Source: Acidobacteriota bacterium (lineage in GTDB: Bacteria > Acidobacteriota > Blastocatellia > Pyrinomonadales > Pyrinomonadaceae). Taken from it: 64,000 nucleotides of DNA. The notes below the pieces were generated by a model. That model ran no database searches and had not been told where the DNA came from. It saw only the letters and a program-made list of their open reading frames with translations. Within the stretch, counting starts at the first letter, position 1, and the number at the start of each line of letters is the position of its first letter. The position numbers were made by a program, and so were the translations under genes. Below, one piece after another: positions 16,707 to 25,187 of this stretch. The DNA is taken from NCBI GenBank assembly GCA_003223025.1, contig QHXR01000018.1, positions 1 to 64,000 on the forward strand, in the 5' to 3' direction.

Positions 16707-17227
16707 CTCGCCTTTCGGATAGAAAAAGTCCGCGCGATTATATCGGTTTGATTGCGGATCGATTTCAGCTTATCCCGATATCCCGTGAATCGCAGGACAT
16801 AGATCGTATCTTCACTCGCCCGCAGAAAATAAAATCGTCCGCCCATCGGCTTTCCGGCACGTACGAATTCGAAGTTGAAAATACCGCCGCGCATACGGCC
16901 GGAAAAAGTCTCGTCCGGACCGGCGACATAGCCCGGAAGAAACTGGAGCTTCTGTTCTTCGTTCCGCATGATATCGGCGATCACGGCATCTTTCGCGACT
17001 GCTAATCGACGAACCTCGAGATGTCCCTCGTTCCGCTCGCCGAAGACGTATTCAACATTCGAGACGGTTGCCGAAGGCTTGACCGTCATCTTCCATTTCA
17101 GATCGGGAAGGTCAAAACCGTAATCGACGTTCGGATCGCTAAAGCCTTCGGTTTGCGCCGAGACGGAAGCGGCCGCAATAACGCCCACAATTAGCGAGAA
17201 GAGTATGTATCTACGTGCTGCTTTCAT
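16703..17227 (-). CDS. secreted protein of unknown function
   Basis: 174 residues with a signal peptide (residues 1-25, ARRYILFSLIVGVIAAASVSAQ). The mature part is alpha-beta with the pattern YGFDLPDLKWKMTV, EVRRLAV, and YVLRFTGYRDKLKSIRNQTDIIARTF, which resembles PsbP/DUF1795-type periplasmic domains, but the match is by eye only. ATG at 17227 is favoured because it begins the signal peptide; a longer frame reaches 17368. It overlaps the end of larA by four bases and is convergent with it. Confidence 0.7.
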   Translation of the reverse strand: MKAARRYILFSLIVGVIAAASVSAQTEGFSDPNVDYGFDLPDLKWKMTVKPSATVSNVEYVFGERNEGHLEVRRLAVAKDAVIADIMRNEEQKLQFLPGYVAGPDETFSGRMRGGIFNFEFVRAGKPMGGRFYFLRASEDTIYVLRFTGYRDKLKSIRNQTDIIARTFSIRKAS

Positions 17228-17395
17228 CTTCGTGTTAGTTGGTATCGGGTACATTCTAGCCCAAAAGTAGGCGAATCCCGCAAACTTAGATGAGGCGCCG
17301 AAAATATCTGTTGTCCTCGCTTCAACTGAGAAAATTCGCCCAACCTCAACGGAGCAGCGTCTAATCAAACAGACATCATCCTCCGATCCGGAGGT

Positions 17396-17401
17396 TATAA
17401 T
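17396..17401 (+). promoter_or_regulatory. -10 box candidate for DUF1800 gene
   Basis: A perfect TATAAT at 17396-17401 lies 22 bases before the ATG at 17424, giving a short leader. No good -35 hexamer is seen at 16-18 bases upstream, so an extended or activated promoter is possible. Confidence 0.4.
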
Positions 17402-17423
17402 AGGTTCCCAAGAGGTATTTTCG

Positions 17424-19424
17424 ATGAGAAGTTCATTCAGTAAATTTCATAAAGTTGCGGCTGTCCTTACGCTCTACGGTCTGATCAGTCCGATACTTGC
17501 GTTCGCGTCCAACAGCAAGCCGGGTGTTAAATCGCTCAGCGACGACCAGAAGATCATTCACGTATTGAACCGGCTCGGATTCGGCGCCAAGCCTGGCGAT
17601 GTCGAGAAAGTTCGTGCGATCGGTCTGCAGAAGTACATCGATCAGCAGTTGAATCCCGGATCGATCGACGACGCTGTCGCCGAAAATAAAGTTAAGAATC
17701 TCGAGATCTTCAACATGTCGACAGCCGAGGTGTTCGCAAAATATCCGAACCCGGGAGCTCTGCTTCGACAGCTCGAAGGCGGAAAACGAGCACAGCCGAA
17801 CGCATCGAACGGAGATGCCGCGAAGACGCCCGACGATCAAACGCAACCGACCGAAGAACAGCAGCGCGAGCGTCGCGAGAAGCTTCAGGCGCTCTACAAG
17901 GAATACGATCTTCGACCAGCGAACCAACTCGTCCCGCAGATCACCGCGAATCGCGTTCTGCGTGCGGTCTATTCGGACAGACAGCTTCAGGAAGTGATGG
18001 TCGATTTCTGGCAGAACCACTTCAATGTCTTCTCCGGAAAAGCGGCGGTGAGATGGTACATCCCGAGTTATGAACGCGATGTAATCCGAAAGAATGCGCT
18101 CGGGAATTTCAAAGATCTCGTCATCGGTACCGCGCAGCATCCGGCGATGCTTTTCTATCTCGACAATTTCGAGTCGGTCGCACCGAGCTCGCAAGTCGCC
18201 GGAAAGAATAACAATCGTAGGCAGCAGATGCTTCAGAACGGAACATTGAATCCGCGTCAGCGCGAGCGGATCAAGGAACGTCAGGGATTGACCGACGCCG
18301 AACTCGATCAGCGGATCAAGCAGATGCAGAACGGCGGACAAAAGAAACGCGAGCGCGGCATCAACGAAAACTACGCACGAGAGTTGATGGAACTGCACAC
18401 GCTTGGCGTCGACGGCGGCTACACGCAGAAAGACATCGTCGAAGTCGCACGCGCATTCACCGGATGGACGATCGCCGATCCGCGCGGCTATCGCCGTGCA
18501 GCGGCGAGTGAGATAAAGGGAATGGAAGATCGTCGAATGGATCGGATCCAACGCGCGGCGGGTGTGCCCGACGATATCGACAGTGGCGAATTCTATTTCA
18601 ACGAGAAATGGCATGACAAGGATGCGAAGACGGTCCTCGGCCAGAAGGTCGATGAAGGCGGAATTAAAGACGGGCTGAAGGTTATCGACATTCTCGTCAA
18701 GAGTCCGTCGACCGCGAAGTTTATTGCACGAAAGTTAGCCGTGAAATTCGTCAGCGATAATCCGAACGAAGGCCTCGTCAATCGAGTCGCTGAGGCATTT
18801 TCGAAATCCAGCGGCGATATCAAAATGACTCTGCGTGCTCTGTTCAGCGATAAAGAATTTTTCGCACCTGAGAATTACCGGGCTAAGATCAAGACGCCGT
18901 TCGAGCTCGCGATCAGTTCGATCCGTGCACTCGGAGCCGACACGAACGGCGGACCGGCGATGCTCGCGATGCTGAACAAACTCGGCGAAGTTCCTTATGG
19001 ATACCAAGCTCCGACCGGATATCCCGACACGGCTGAAGATTGGGTAAACACCGGAGCTCTGCTCGAGCGTTTGAATTTTGCGATCGCGATCGCAAGCAAT
19101 CGAATTCCGGGAACTCGAGTCGATCTGAAAAACTTTCAGGAGAAAGATCGAGCGAAGATATTGAATGCGGCGATCGGTCAGATCCTCGACGGCGATGTCT
19201 CGAACGCGACGCTAGCGACGCTTTCCAAACAAGTCGAACAACCGTTACCCGAAGTAAAGGTTTCCGCCGATAAACCGGACACAATGGATGTCCCAAACAT
19301 GCGAGGAGCGGGCGAGCAAGGACGCGGCAATCGCCAGGCGCGTCTGTTACCGCCGAGCGGCGATCCGGAAGTTTATAAGGTCGTCAGTTTAGTTTTGGGT
19401 ACGCCGGAGTTTCAGAGGCAATAA
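17424..19424 (+). CDS. DUF1800 family protein, exported
   Basis: A 666-residue DUF1800 protein. Residues 1-28 are a signal peptide. Characteristic features include HVLNRLGFGAKPGDVEKV near residue 45, VDFWQNHFNVF at about 192-202, ENYARELMELHTLGVDGGYTQKDI and RAFTGWTI in the middle, and a C-terminal part that resembles alpha-helical repeats. DUF1800 genes of Acidobacteria and Planctomycetes usually sit beside a DUF1501 (sulfatase-like) gene; none is present here. The biochemical role is unknown. An AGAGGT site precedes the start. Confidence 0.93.
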   Translation: MRSSFSKFHKVAAVLTLYGLISPILAFASNSKPGVKSLSDDQKIIHVLNRLGFGAKPGDVEKVRAIGLQKYIDQQLNPGSIDDAVAENKVKNLEIFNMSTAEVFAKYPNPGALLRQLEGGKRAQPNASNGDAAKTPDDQTQPTEEQQRERREKLQALYKEYDLRPANQLVPQITANRVLRAVYSDRQLQEVMVDFWQNHFNVFSGKAAVRWYIPSYERDVIRKNALGNFKDLVIGTAQHPAMLFYLDNFESVAPSSQVAGKNNNRRQQMLQNGTLNPRQRERIKERQGLTDAELDQRIKQMQNGGQKKRERGINENYARELMELHTLGVDGGYTQKDIVEVARAFTGWTIADPRGYRRAAASEIKGMEDRRMDRIQRAAGVPDDIDSGEFYFNEKWHDKDAKTVLGQKVDEGGIKDGLKVIDILVKSPSTAKFIARKLAVKFVSDNPNEGLVNRVAEAFSKSSGDIKMTLRALFSDKEFFAPENYRAKIKTPFELAISSIRALGADTNGGPAMLAMLNKLGEVPYGYQAPTGYPDTAEDWVNTGALLERLNFAIAIASNRIPGTRVDLKNFQEKDRAKILNAAIGQILDGDVSNATLATLSKQVEQPLPEVKVSADKPDTMDVPNMRGAGEQGRGNRQARLLPPSGDPEVYKVVSLVLGTPEFQRQ

Positions 19425-19498
19425 ACCTGCGACACGGTCTTTTCCTTCTTTTAAATTGCCTCGACTTTTAAGTGGGGGCTCAGTTGGAAACCACGACA

Positions 19499-19613
19499 GG
19501 CTTTAGCCGAATTCAATCAGAAAAAAGATTCCTTTTAGCTTTAGCCTTACTTGGGCTAAAGCCAAAAGGAATTTTCTTTTTTAATTTTCGGCTAAAGCCA
19601 AGACTTCTTTGCG
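19499..19613. repeat. palindromic element, family G
   Basis: GGCTTTAGCCG at 19499 and CGGCTAAAGCC near 19589-19599 form outer arms. GGCTAAAGCC/GGCTTTAGCC copies inside, with AAGGAATTTTCTTTTTT and its complement AAAAAAGATTCCTTTT, make a second nested pair. It is placed just after the DUF1800 stop and before the end of the convergent glycosyltransferase gene. Confidence 0.75.
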
Positions 19614-19661
19614 CGAACCTCCAGCTGAAGCTGCAGGCAATTGAAAGGGTCAAGCCGGCCT

Positions 19662-20768
19662 TCACACTAAAGATGCGTACAGCTTCGCGAGTTCGCGCAT
19701 ATGAGCGTCGATACTGAAATTCTCCAGAGCAAACTGTTTCGCTCTTCGACTCAGATCATCACGCGCCAAAGAATCACGCAGAAGCATTAAAAGTTTCTCG
19801 GTTAGGGCCGCATTATCACCAACCGGAAACACCTCGGCAAATTCACCGTCACCCGTCGCTTCAAGCAAAGGTCCGATATCGGAAACGATCATCGGAACAT
19901 CCGCGAGCATCGCTTCAGAGACTGCGACAGGTAAGCCTTCGTGGAGCGATGAGAATACAAAGACGTCGAGTGCGGCGAGGATGTCCGGGACGTCGCTTCG
20001 TCCGCCGAGAAAATGCACGCGATCGGCGATGCCGTTCTCGATGCAGACATTGAGACAGTCCGCCATTTTATCTTCAGCACCTTCCTCGATCCTGCCGGCG
20101 AAAACACATTGAGCATTTTTGAATTCCGCAAACACTGGAGGAAGCGCGCGACAAACGGTTAGCTGATCTTTTCGGGGATCGCGATAGAAGTTTCCGATCA
20201 TCCCGATCAAGGGCGCGTCCGTCGGGAAACTCATCTCGTGGCGAAACGAATTTTCCGTCGGCTTCACGCGCTCGGGATCAGCGCCGTTGTAGATGATTGA
20301 GAAGTTTCGATCGGTGTTCAATCCGTCGACATCGCGGAGCCAGTTCTGCATGCTCCGGCTGACGGCGATGTTCGCATCCATTCGCGGGATCAGAAATTTC
20401 GAGACAAGCCGGTTCCTTCGATCCGCGATAAATCCCTGAAAGCTCAGGACGCGTTTGACGCTCTTTAACCCCCGAGTCGCGAGATAAAGATGCAAACCGT
20501 CCACGGCCTGATAACCGTGAACGATCTCGATCCCGCGCTCTTTAATTATCTTTCGGACCTGAGACGCGAAGTAGATATCGACGGGAAGCTTTCTGTCGAG
20601 GCGAACGTATTCGGCACCCGAGTCGCGGAAATCACTCTCGAGCGTACCGCCCTTCGCCGTCACGAGCGTCATCTCCAACCCGAACCGTTCCGCATTCCGA
20701 CACACATCAAGTGCCTGCGCCTCGGCGCCGCCGCGGTTTACGGAATCTAATAAATGGAGAACTTTCAT
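19662..20768 (-). CDS. glycosyltransferase family 4
   Basis: A 368-residue GT4 (GT-B fold) enzyme. The N-terminal acceptor domain starts with LHLLDSVNRGGAEAQALDV, a classic GT4 loop; the C-terminal nucleotide-sugar domain carries SSLHEGLPVAVSEAMLADVP, with the conserved EGLP and E residues that hold the donor ribose, and VSDIGPL. It transfers a sugar, retaining configuration, probably to a lipid-linked glycan. It is separated by the family-B repeat from the divergent GT2 gene and belongs to the polysaccharide locus, though its own promoter must lie in the gap. Confidence 0.92.
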   Translation of the reverse strand: MKVLHLLDSVNRGGAEAQALDVCRNAERFGLEMTLVTAKGGTLESDFRDSGAEYVRLDRKLPVDIYFASQVRKIIKERGIEIVHGYQAVDGLHLYLATRGLKSVKRVLSFQGFIADRRNRLVSKFLIPRMDANIAVSRSMQNWLRDVDGLNTDRNFSIIYNGADPERVKPTENSFRHEMSFPTDAPLIGMIGNFYRDPRKDQLTVCRALPPVFAEFKNAQCVFAGRIEEGAEDKMADCLNVCIENGIADRVHFLGGRSDVPDILAALDVFVFSSLHEGLPVAVSEAMLADVPMIVSDIGPLLEATGDGEFAEVFPVGDNAALTEKLLMLLRDSLARDDLSRRAKQFALENFSIDAHMRELAKLYASLV

Positions 20769-20781
20769 TTAAGTCTTCACT

Positions 20782-20824
20782 TCGCGTCTTAGCGTGAACA
20801 TCTGATTTTCACGCAAAGACGCAA
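20782..20824. repeat. small hairpin (TTCGCGTCTTAGCGTGA / TCACGCAAAGACGC)
   Basis: TTCGCGTCTTAGCGTGA pairs with TCACGCAAAGACGC around a short loop. Its right half is identical over 14 bases to a sequence inside the phosphomannomutase gene at 40019-40032. Confidence 0.6.
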
Positions 20825-20891
20825 AAAAAAATCCTAGGGTGAAACGAAACGAGCCGGGCCAAATCAATTCACCTCGCGCCGGCGCCAAAGG

Positions 20892-21043
20892 CTTCGCGTA
20901 GCCACGCCGTTAAGGGCGTGGTATACGGACGCGAAAATCTCGAGCCCGTTTCAACGGGCTTGCCATTGGAAAGGACGTTGAAACGCCCTCGGCGATTATG
21001 GCCGATCGTTCCCACGTCCTTAAGGACGTGGCTACGCTAAAAC
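20892..21043. repeat. nested palindromic element, family B (copy 2)
   Basis: Hairpins CCACGCCGTTAAGGGCGTGG, AGCCCGTTTCAACGGGCT and CCACGTCCTTAAGGACGTGG are nested between CGTAGCC and GGCTACG ends, and the right end (GGCTACGCTAAAAC) is identical to that of 11063-11220. It occupies the divergent gap between the GT4 and GT2 genes; no other feature is seen in the 345-base gap apart from the small hairpin. Confidence 0.85.
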
Positions 21044-21114
21044 GATTTGTTCGGCGAGCATCCAAAAATGGCGAACCAAAGGAAATTCCTATGTAATGAC
21101 AATCCGAAGCAAAT

Positions 21115-22128
21115 ATGTTCTCATTTCCTATTGAAATCCAACAGATGGAGCCAGTGGAATCACAATCGCGGCCGGAAATTTTCGTCGCCGTCCCCTCATA
21201 CAACCACGCGCGTTTCGTCGAGGAATGTCTCCGGTCGATCATCGGCCAGACGCTTCAGCCGAAAAAACTCCTCATCATCGACGACGGATCTCGTGACGGT
21301 TCCCTTGATGTAATTGAAAAAGTTTTGAAAGATTGCCCGTTCGATTCCGAATTGTTCGCGCGCGAGAATCGCGGATTGTGTGCGACGTTAAACGATGCGT
21401 TGGAGCGATCGTCGGGCGAGTACTTCGCATACCTCGGCTCGGACGACATCTGGCTGCCGAATTTTCTCGAGGAGCAGGTCGAGCTTTTGGAACACCGGCC
21501 GAACGCTGTTCTCGCCTTTTCGCACGCGTACGTGATCGACGAGAAAAATAATATTTTCGACTCGACCAATCGCTGGACCGAGTTCGCCGACGGGGACATG
21601 CGACCGCTTTTGATGCGAGGGGTGATCTTTTCGTCGCCGGGAGTCTTGTATCGAAGGTCCGCTCTCGCAAAACATCGCTGGAACGAAAATTCGAAGCTCG
21701 AAGATTACGAAATGTATCTGAGTCTCACGGCCGACGGAGAGTTTGCACGGAACGAAAAGATCCTCTGCGGATGGCGGCAGCACGGCGTGAACGCGAGCTC
21801 GAATCTTCCGCAGATGTTTCCGGAAATGATCGCCGCACAAGATCGCATCGCACCCGAGCTCGGTATTGATCCGAACGAACTTTCACGTTCACAATCGCAG
21901 ATGAAATTCGCCGCCACAGAAAATTTCATCCGTCACGGATTTCGACGCGAAGCCGCGAAATTGTTCCTGGAAAATCTCGATGGAGCATCATCGATCTCAC
22001 AAATAATGCGCACGGCTTTTCGACTTGTGATACCTGCTTCAATATTCAAATGGAACCGCGAACGTAAACGTAGAAATGCAATCGAGCATTTCGGAAACAT
22101 CAACGAGGGACGTCCAGCGAATGACTGA
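21115..22128 (+). CDS. glycosyltransferase family 2
   Basis: A 337-residue GT2 (GT-A fold, inverting) enzyme. Residues about 22-110 hold EIFVAVPSYNHARFVEECLRSI, the nucleotide-binding LIIDDGSRDGS loop and YLGSDDIWLP, whose DD binds the metal. No membrane segment is visible, so it acts on the cytosolic face. It heads a same-strand run with the Wzm permease (overlap 8 bases), Wzt ATPase, methyltransferase and another GT2, so it is probably an O-antigen or capsule sugar transferase. An alternative start is ATG at 21145. Confidence 0.9.
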   Translation: MFSFPIEIQQMEPVESQSRPEIFVAVPSYNHARFVEECLRSIIGQTLQPKKLLIIDDGSRDGSLDVIEKVLKDCPFDSELFARENRGLCATLNDALERSSGEYFAYLGSDDIWLPNFLEEQVELLEHRPNAVLAFSHAYVIDEKNNIFDSTNRWTEFADGDMRPLLMRGVIFSSPGVLYRRSALAKHRWNENSKLEDYEMYLSLTADGEFARNEKILCGWRQHGVNASSNLPQMFPEMIAAQDRIAPELGIDPNELSRSQSQMKFAATENFIRHGFRREAAKLFLENLDGASSISQIMRTAFRLVIPASIFKWNRERKRRNAIEHFGNINEGRPAND

Positions 22129-22948
22129 GAGCAAGGAAATTACGTACATCAAGCCCGGCGGTGCGATCGCGGCACTCGATCTCGCGGAGATATGGCGGTA
22201 TCGTGAGCTGCTTTATTTCCTGACGCTCCGCGACATCAAACTGCGTTACAAGCAGACGTTGATCGGAGTGGCGTGGGCCGTGCTTCAACCGATTCTCACG
22301 ACGGCAATCTTCACCGTCATCTTTAGCAACTTCGCGCGATTCGATACCGGAGCGATCGCTTATCCGTTGTTCGCGCTTAGCGGTCTGATCATTTGGTTAT
22401 TCGTTCACACGTCGGTGTCGTTCGCGAGCTCAAGCTTCGTCAGCAACGCAAATCTTGTAACGAAAGTTTATTTTCCACGTCTGATCGTACCGATCGCGGC
22501 GACATTCGGAACGCTCTTCGATCTCGTATTCGGAGTGATCATTCTTATCGGCATGATGTTCTATTTCGGAGTCGCCGTGACGTCCCAGATCCTTCTCGCA
22601 CCGCTGTTCGTCGTTTTAGGAATTCTCGTCGCCGTCACATTCGGAACGCTGTTCTCCGCGCTCAACGTCAGGTTCCGTGATGTAAAGTTCGCTCTGCCAT
22701 TCTTGCTGCAGGTATGGATGATCGCATCTCCGATCTTTTATCCGACGAGTCTGCTGTCCGAGAAATGGCGTCTCGTGTTTGCGCTGAATCCGCTGACCGG
22801 CGTCATCGAAGGCTTTCGAAGTGCGCTATTCGGTTCGGCATTCGACTGGACGTTGATCGGTGTGTCGGTCGGTTCGCTTTTATTTTTCATGTTGATCTCG
22901 CTCGTAGTTTTCAAGTCGATGGAGGATTCGTTTGCCGACGTCATTTGA
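22121..22948 (+). CDS. ABC-2 type polysaccharide export permease (Wzm-like)
   Basis: 275 residues. The N-terminus LRYRELLYFLTLRDIKLRYKQTLIG is the amphipathic gate region of the Wzm/TagG family, followed by about six membrane helices and the WMIASPIFYP loop. It forms the channel for lipid-linked O-antigen or teichoic-like chains. I choose the ATG at 22121, whose ATGACTGA overlaps the glycosyltransferase stop; a start at 22076 is also open. The Wzt partner begins 3 bases after its stop, so they are translated together. Confidence 0.92.
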   Translation: MTESKEITYIKPGGAIAALDLAEIWRYRELLYFLTLRDIKLRYKQTLIGVAWAVLQPILTTAIFTVIFSNFARFDTGAIAYPLFALSGLIIWLFVHTSVSFASSSFVSNANLVTKVYFPRLIVPIAATFGTLFDLVFGVIILIGMMFYFGVAVTSQILLAPLFVVLGILVAVTFGTLFSALNVRFRDVKFALPFLLQVWMIASPIFYPTSLLSEKWRLVFALNPLTGVIEGFRSALFGSAFDWTLIGVSVGSLLFFMLISLVVFKSMEDSFADVI

Positions 22949-22951
22949 TCG

Positions 22952-24190
22952 ATGCAGGTAATAAAAGCCGAAAATCTATCAAAGCAGTATCTGCTCGGAT
23001 CGCGGCAACCGAACTCCGTCCGCGAAGTTCTGACCGGCGTCTTTGCTCGACGATCAGAGCCGAGGCACACGTTATGGGCGCTTCGTGATGTGAGCTTTTC
23101 CGTGAGCGATGGAGAGACGCTCGGTTTGATCGGACACAACGGTGCCGGGAAGTCGACGCTGTTAAAGATCCTTTCCCGCATCACAAAACCTACGAGCGGA
23201 CGTGCGTCGATCAGCGGACGAGTCGGAAGCCTACTTGAGGTCGGCACCGGTTTTCATAACGAGCTGACCGGTCGCGAAAACATCTACATGAACGGTGCGA
23301 TCCTCGGCATGAAGCACGCCGAGATCAAGAAAAGTTTTGATGAGATCGTCGCGTTCTCGGAGATCGAAGAATTTCTCGACACGCCGGTGAAGCATTACTC
23401 GAGCGGAATGTACATGCGGCTTGCATTCTCGGTCGCGGCGCATCTCGATCCGGAAGTCTTGATCGTCGACGAAGTGCTCGCGGTCGGCGATATCAATTTT
23501 CAGAAAAAGTGTCTGCGGAAGATGCGCGAGGTCGGTGAGTCGGGCCGCACAGTGATCTTTGTCTCGCACGACATGGCGTCGATCACACGACTGTGTAAGC
23601 GCGCCATCGTTTTGAATCACGGCTCGATCGTAAGCGACGGCCCGGTCGAGGATGTCGTCAGCGAGTACGTCGCCGTGGAGATGGGGAGTCGCAGCGAGAG
23701 AATCTTCGCCGACGAGCCGCAGGCGGTGCAGAGTGAGTCGGTGAAATTTCGCAAGGTGAGGATCGTCGATGCCGACGCGAATACGAAGGGGTCGTTCGAT
23801 ATCAGACAGCCGATCGGCGTCGAAATGACTTACGAAGTGATGAGCGACGGTGAGATCCTGATCCCGAATCTCCAATTGATCAATCAGGAACGCGTGCACG
23901 TTTTCACGATCCACGATGTCGCGAGCGAGTGGTCGAAACGACCAAAAGCGCGCGGAACATATGTGAGCACTGCGTGGATCCCGGGGAATCTGTTGGCCGA
24001 AGGAAATTTTGCGCTGAATGCCGCGATCGTGTCGTATATGCCGAATCAGAAAGTCCATCTCTATGTGACTGATGCCGTCAGCTTCAACGTTTTCGATCCG
24101 ATGACCGGTGATAGTGCGAGAGGCGATTTCGCCGGGCGGATGGACGGCGTCGTTCGGCCGATCGTGGAGTGGGAGACTACTTCTATCTAA
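22952..24190 (+). CDS. polysaccharide export ABC ATPase with C-terminal Wzt domain
   Basis: 412 residues. The nucleotide-binding domain has GHNGAGKST (61-69, Walker A), SSGMY (150-154, signature), VLIVDE (169-174, Walker B) and a switch His in VSHD. About 150 further residues (255-405) form a beta-sandwich like the Wzt C-terminal domain, which in E. coli O8/O9a binds the terminal modification of the O-chain and checks its completion. This implies export of a capped chain. The adjacent methyltransferase 55 bases downstream could make that cap. Confidence 0.93.
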   Translation: MQVIKAENLSKQYLLGSRQPNSVREVLTGVFARRSEPRHTLWALRDVSFSVSDGETLGLIGHNGAGKSTLLKILSRITKPTSGRASISGRVGSLLEVGTGFHNELTGRENIYMNGAILGMKHAEIKKSFDEIVAFSEIEEFLDTPVKHYSSGMYMRLAFSVAAHLDPEVLIVDEVLAVGDINFQKKCLRKMREVGESGRTVIFVSHDMASITRLCKRAIVLNHGSIVSDGPVEDVVSEYVAVEMGSRSERIFADEPQAVQSESVKFRKVRIVDADANTKGSFDIRQPIGVEMTYEVMSDGEILIPNLQLINQERVHVFTIHDVASEWSKRPKARGTYVSTAWIPGNLLAEGNFALNAAIVSYMPNQKVHLYVTDAVSFNVFDPMTGDSARGDFAGRMDGVVRPIVEWETTSI

Positions 24191-24245
24191 ACTCCGCGAA
24201 TTGGAGGCAGCGTGCTCCAAAGTATAGACTTGTAGTGCGGACCGT

Positions 24246-25187
24246 ATGCTGACACGAGAAGAAAAATTACTACTTCATCTGAAGAAAGACGGCGCGGGCG
24301 TCGAGATCGGTGCGAGCCACGCTCCGATAGCGGCTAAGCGCGACGGTTACAACGCTTGCGTTATCGATCACGCGACGCGAGAGGAGTTGATCGAGAAGTA
24401 CAAAGATGAAGGCGTGAAGCTCGAGAACATCGAGGAAGTAGATTTTGTCTGGCGAGGCGAGAGCTACGCCGAGTTGACCGGAAAGAAAAAGTATTACGAC
24501 TGGATCATCGCTTCGCACGTCATCGAGCACGTGCCGAACCTGGTAGGTTTTATCAACTCGTGTGACGAGATTCTGAATGACACCGGGATCCTTTCGCTTG
24601 CCGTTCCGGATGTTCGATTTTGTTTCGATCACTTCCGTCCGATCTCCGGTTTGTCCAAAGCCCTCGATGCGCATTATCAGCGACACATCGCACACACCCC
24701 GGGGTCGATCGCAGAGTTTACTCTGAATCTTGTTAAGAGAGCCGACGAACCGGGCTGGCGCGAAAACACTCTTCTTCCCGAACGATACAGTTTTACGAAT
24801 ACGACCGAATCAGTCATCGAGCGTCTCGGCGAGGCGACGGCGGGCGGCGATTATGTCGACTGCCACGCGTGGACCTTTACTCCGCATTCTTTTCGACTGA
24901 TGATGCAGGATCTCTATGATCTCGGACTTATAAAGATGCGCGAAGTCGGATTCTTTCCATCTGACGGTTGCGAGTTCTTTGTTGCGTTGTCGCGAAACGG
25001 AAAGGGAACCGGCCTCAGTCGTCTCGAGCTCCTGCAAGAGGTCAAGCGTGAGCATTTGAGTGACGTAGAACCCGGTTCGCTCGTTCGCACGGGCGTCAGC
25101 GCGTCGATCAGTAAGAACATCCATCGCCTGCGTATCATCGGCGGCAAAGGAAAGCGCGCTGTAAAAAAGGTCCTTGGAATCGCTTGA
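24246..25187 (+). CDS. SAM-dependent methyltransferase, Methyltransf_11-like
   Basis: 313 residues. The Rossmann motif is VEIGASHAPIAAKRDGYNACVIDH (about residues 19-42), and DWIIASHVIEHVPNLVGFINSCDEIL (about 82-107) is the classic post-III motif. A tail of about 110 residues is rich in charged residues. Probable substrate: a sugar or the end of a glycan chain, suggested by its place between Wzt and a GT2. The downstream gene starts one base inside its stop (TGATG), so the two are coupled. Confidence 0.85.
   Translation: MLTREEKLLLHLKKDGAGVEIGASHAPIAAKRDGYNACVIDHATREELIEKYKDEGVKLENIEEVDFVWRGESYAELTGKKKYYDWIIASHVIEHVPNLVGFINSCDEILNDTGILSLAVPDVRFCFDHFRPISGLSKALDAHYQRHIAHTPGSIAEFTLNLVKRADEPGWRENTLLPERYSFTNTTESVIERLGEATAGGDYVDCHAWTFTPHSFRLMMQDLYDLGLIKMREVGFFPSDGCEFFVALSRNGKGTGLSRLELLQEVKREHLSDVEPGSLVRTGVSASISKNIHRLRIIGGKGKRAVKKVLGIA

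Noticed and set aside
17433-18614. 393-residue open frame on the minus strand
   Set aside because: It is a shadow of the DUF1800 gene. It has no family motif and its frame is explained by codon bias of the real gene.
23231-24220. 329-residue open frame on the minus strand
   Set aside because: Antisense to Wzt. His/Asp/Arg-rich composition is typical of an antisense reading of this kind of codon use.
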